In this document: piece by piece, positions 63,390-64,000 of the stretch
Position numbering within the stretch: position 1 is the stretch's first letter
Layout: each line of letters starts with the position of its first letter
DNA from: Asterias amurensis
Taxonomy: Eukaryota; Echinodermata; Asteroidea; Forcipulatida; Asteriidae
Assembly: GCF_032118995.1 (NCBI RefSeq)
Contig: NC_092665.1
Coordinates: 9,915,501-9,979,500 of the forward strand
Direction: 5' to 3'
Length of the DNA stretch: 64,000 nt
Position numbers and translations under genes: made by a program
The notes under the pieces: generated by a model
Told to the model about the DNA's origin: nothing
What the model saw: the letters and a program-made list of their open reading frames with translations, nothing else
Database searches by the model: none

Positions 63390-63800
63390 TCGTAACTAGT
63401 CCTGGAGGACTAATGTGACTAGTGTCACAGTCACGAATATTGAGTGCTTAGTCAAGTTGCGACTACAATTTCTCAACTACTCGGTTAATTGTGTCGCCAT
63501 GACTACAGGCATGACAGGAACTACAAAAATAGCCACGACTATCTATTTAGTGAACTATGTGTGTTGCTCAGGACTATTCACGACAACATAATGTACTTAC
63601 AAAACACAATCAGACATCTGTGACACAATCCTTTAATCCTTTTAGTTTGAATTTTATATTTTATATTGCGCCTGCAGCAAATATTGCCACAGCCCACAAT
63701 GCATCTTGAGAATTAAGAATTAGTTGCGACTAGTGTTGTAGTCGCAACTATTTGAGGTGCAACAAGTCGAGTAGTCAATTTCACTAGTCACCCAGGCCTG
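63390..63800. repeat. Inverted-repeat element with GACTAGTG motifs
   Basis: Left part has AATGTGACTAGTGTCACAGT and TTGCGACTACAA; right part has TTGCGACTAGTGTTGTAGTC and TTTCACTAGTCAC. The two sides are related in inverse order. No coding frame inside. Confidence 0.4.
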
Positions 63801-63817
63801 GTCAGAACATTTGTGTC

Positions 63818-64000
63818 CTAATGCTGCTCTCACACTTTGGCAAATATTCTTTTGAATATGAATGTTTGAATTTCGCGTTGAATTCGCCAAAAACATTTCG
63901 AATGTATGGGGAATATTTTCTCTGTCGTCCTCGGTCGTCCCCTGACTTATCCTTACCAATATAATAGGAACCCTTACCAATGCTTGCCAATGCCTTACGT
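63818..64000 (+). mobile_element. Left part of a GCTACTCTCACAC MITE at the right edge
   Basis: AATGCTGCTCTCACACTTTG followed by GAATATGAATGTTTGAATTT, TCGTCCTCGGTCGTCCCC and CCTTACCAATGCTTGCC matches 42281-42450. The right end is beyond the window. Confidence 0.6.

Overview
This is a eukaryotic nuclear window. Split genes with GT-AG introns, many tRNA-derived and inverted-repeat transposon copies, THAP and PHD retroelement fragments and frequent ACATGTAC-type simple sequence point to a marine invertebrate deuterostome, most likely an echinoderm. That assignment is inference from gene sequence and repeat style; the species cannot be fixed from the sequence alone. No bacterial, phage or CRISPR features were seen. 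| Four host gene loci were found. (1) 561-9124, plus strand: the last six coding exons of a spermidine synthase paralogue whose first two coding exons lie left of the window. (2) 16821-32304, plus strand: a complete eight-exon spermidine synthase (SRM), 306 residues. The two share exon lengths, intron phases and 3' UTR sequence, so they are a tandem duplication. The left copy has lost the Pro of the DSSDP active-site motif, carries an early stop ten codons short, and shows very uneven divergence between exons. (3) 38250-42144, minus strand: a four-exon SLC16-like monocarboxylate transporter of 483 residues. (4) 50513-62746, plus strand: TRAIP, a RING-type E3 ubiquitin ligase, nine coding exons seen, with the C-terminal PCNA-binding end not found and probably beyond the window. 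The genes are unrelated in function (polyamine synthesis, membrane transport, DNA replication and repair); nothing suggests co-regulation. | The rest is dominated by transposable elements. Nine copies of a roughly 380-bp MITE with GGCAGTGGACACTATTGG ends lie at TTAA sites. Several other families also use TTAA, including two copies of a THAP-domain element (Kolobok-like by target and protein). Other elements are: a 2.5-kb Tc1/mariner-like element with 210-bp terminal repeats, itself interrupted by a 1.36-kb TTAA element; a decayed DIRS-like retrotransposon in SRM intron 5; LINE fragments; several tRNA-derived repeats; hammerhead-like motifs of Penelope type; and foldback palindromes, two of which have exact 9-bp target duplications. 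Elements are repeatedly nested, four deep near 42.3-44.0 kb. | The most interesting observations are the mosaic SRM duplication, the nested TTAA elements, the foldback elements with 9-bp duplications, the THAP copy that lost a zinc ligand, the hammerhead-like motifs, and an unrecognised 61-codon minus-strand exon at 30914-31099. No clearly new multi-gene system was found.
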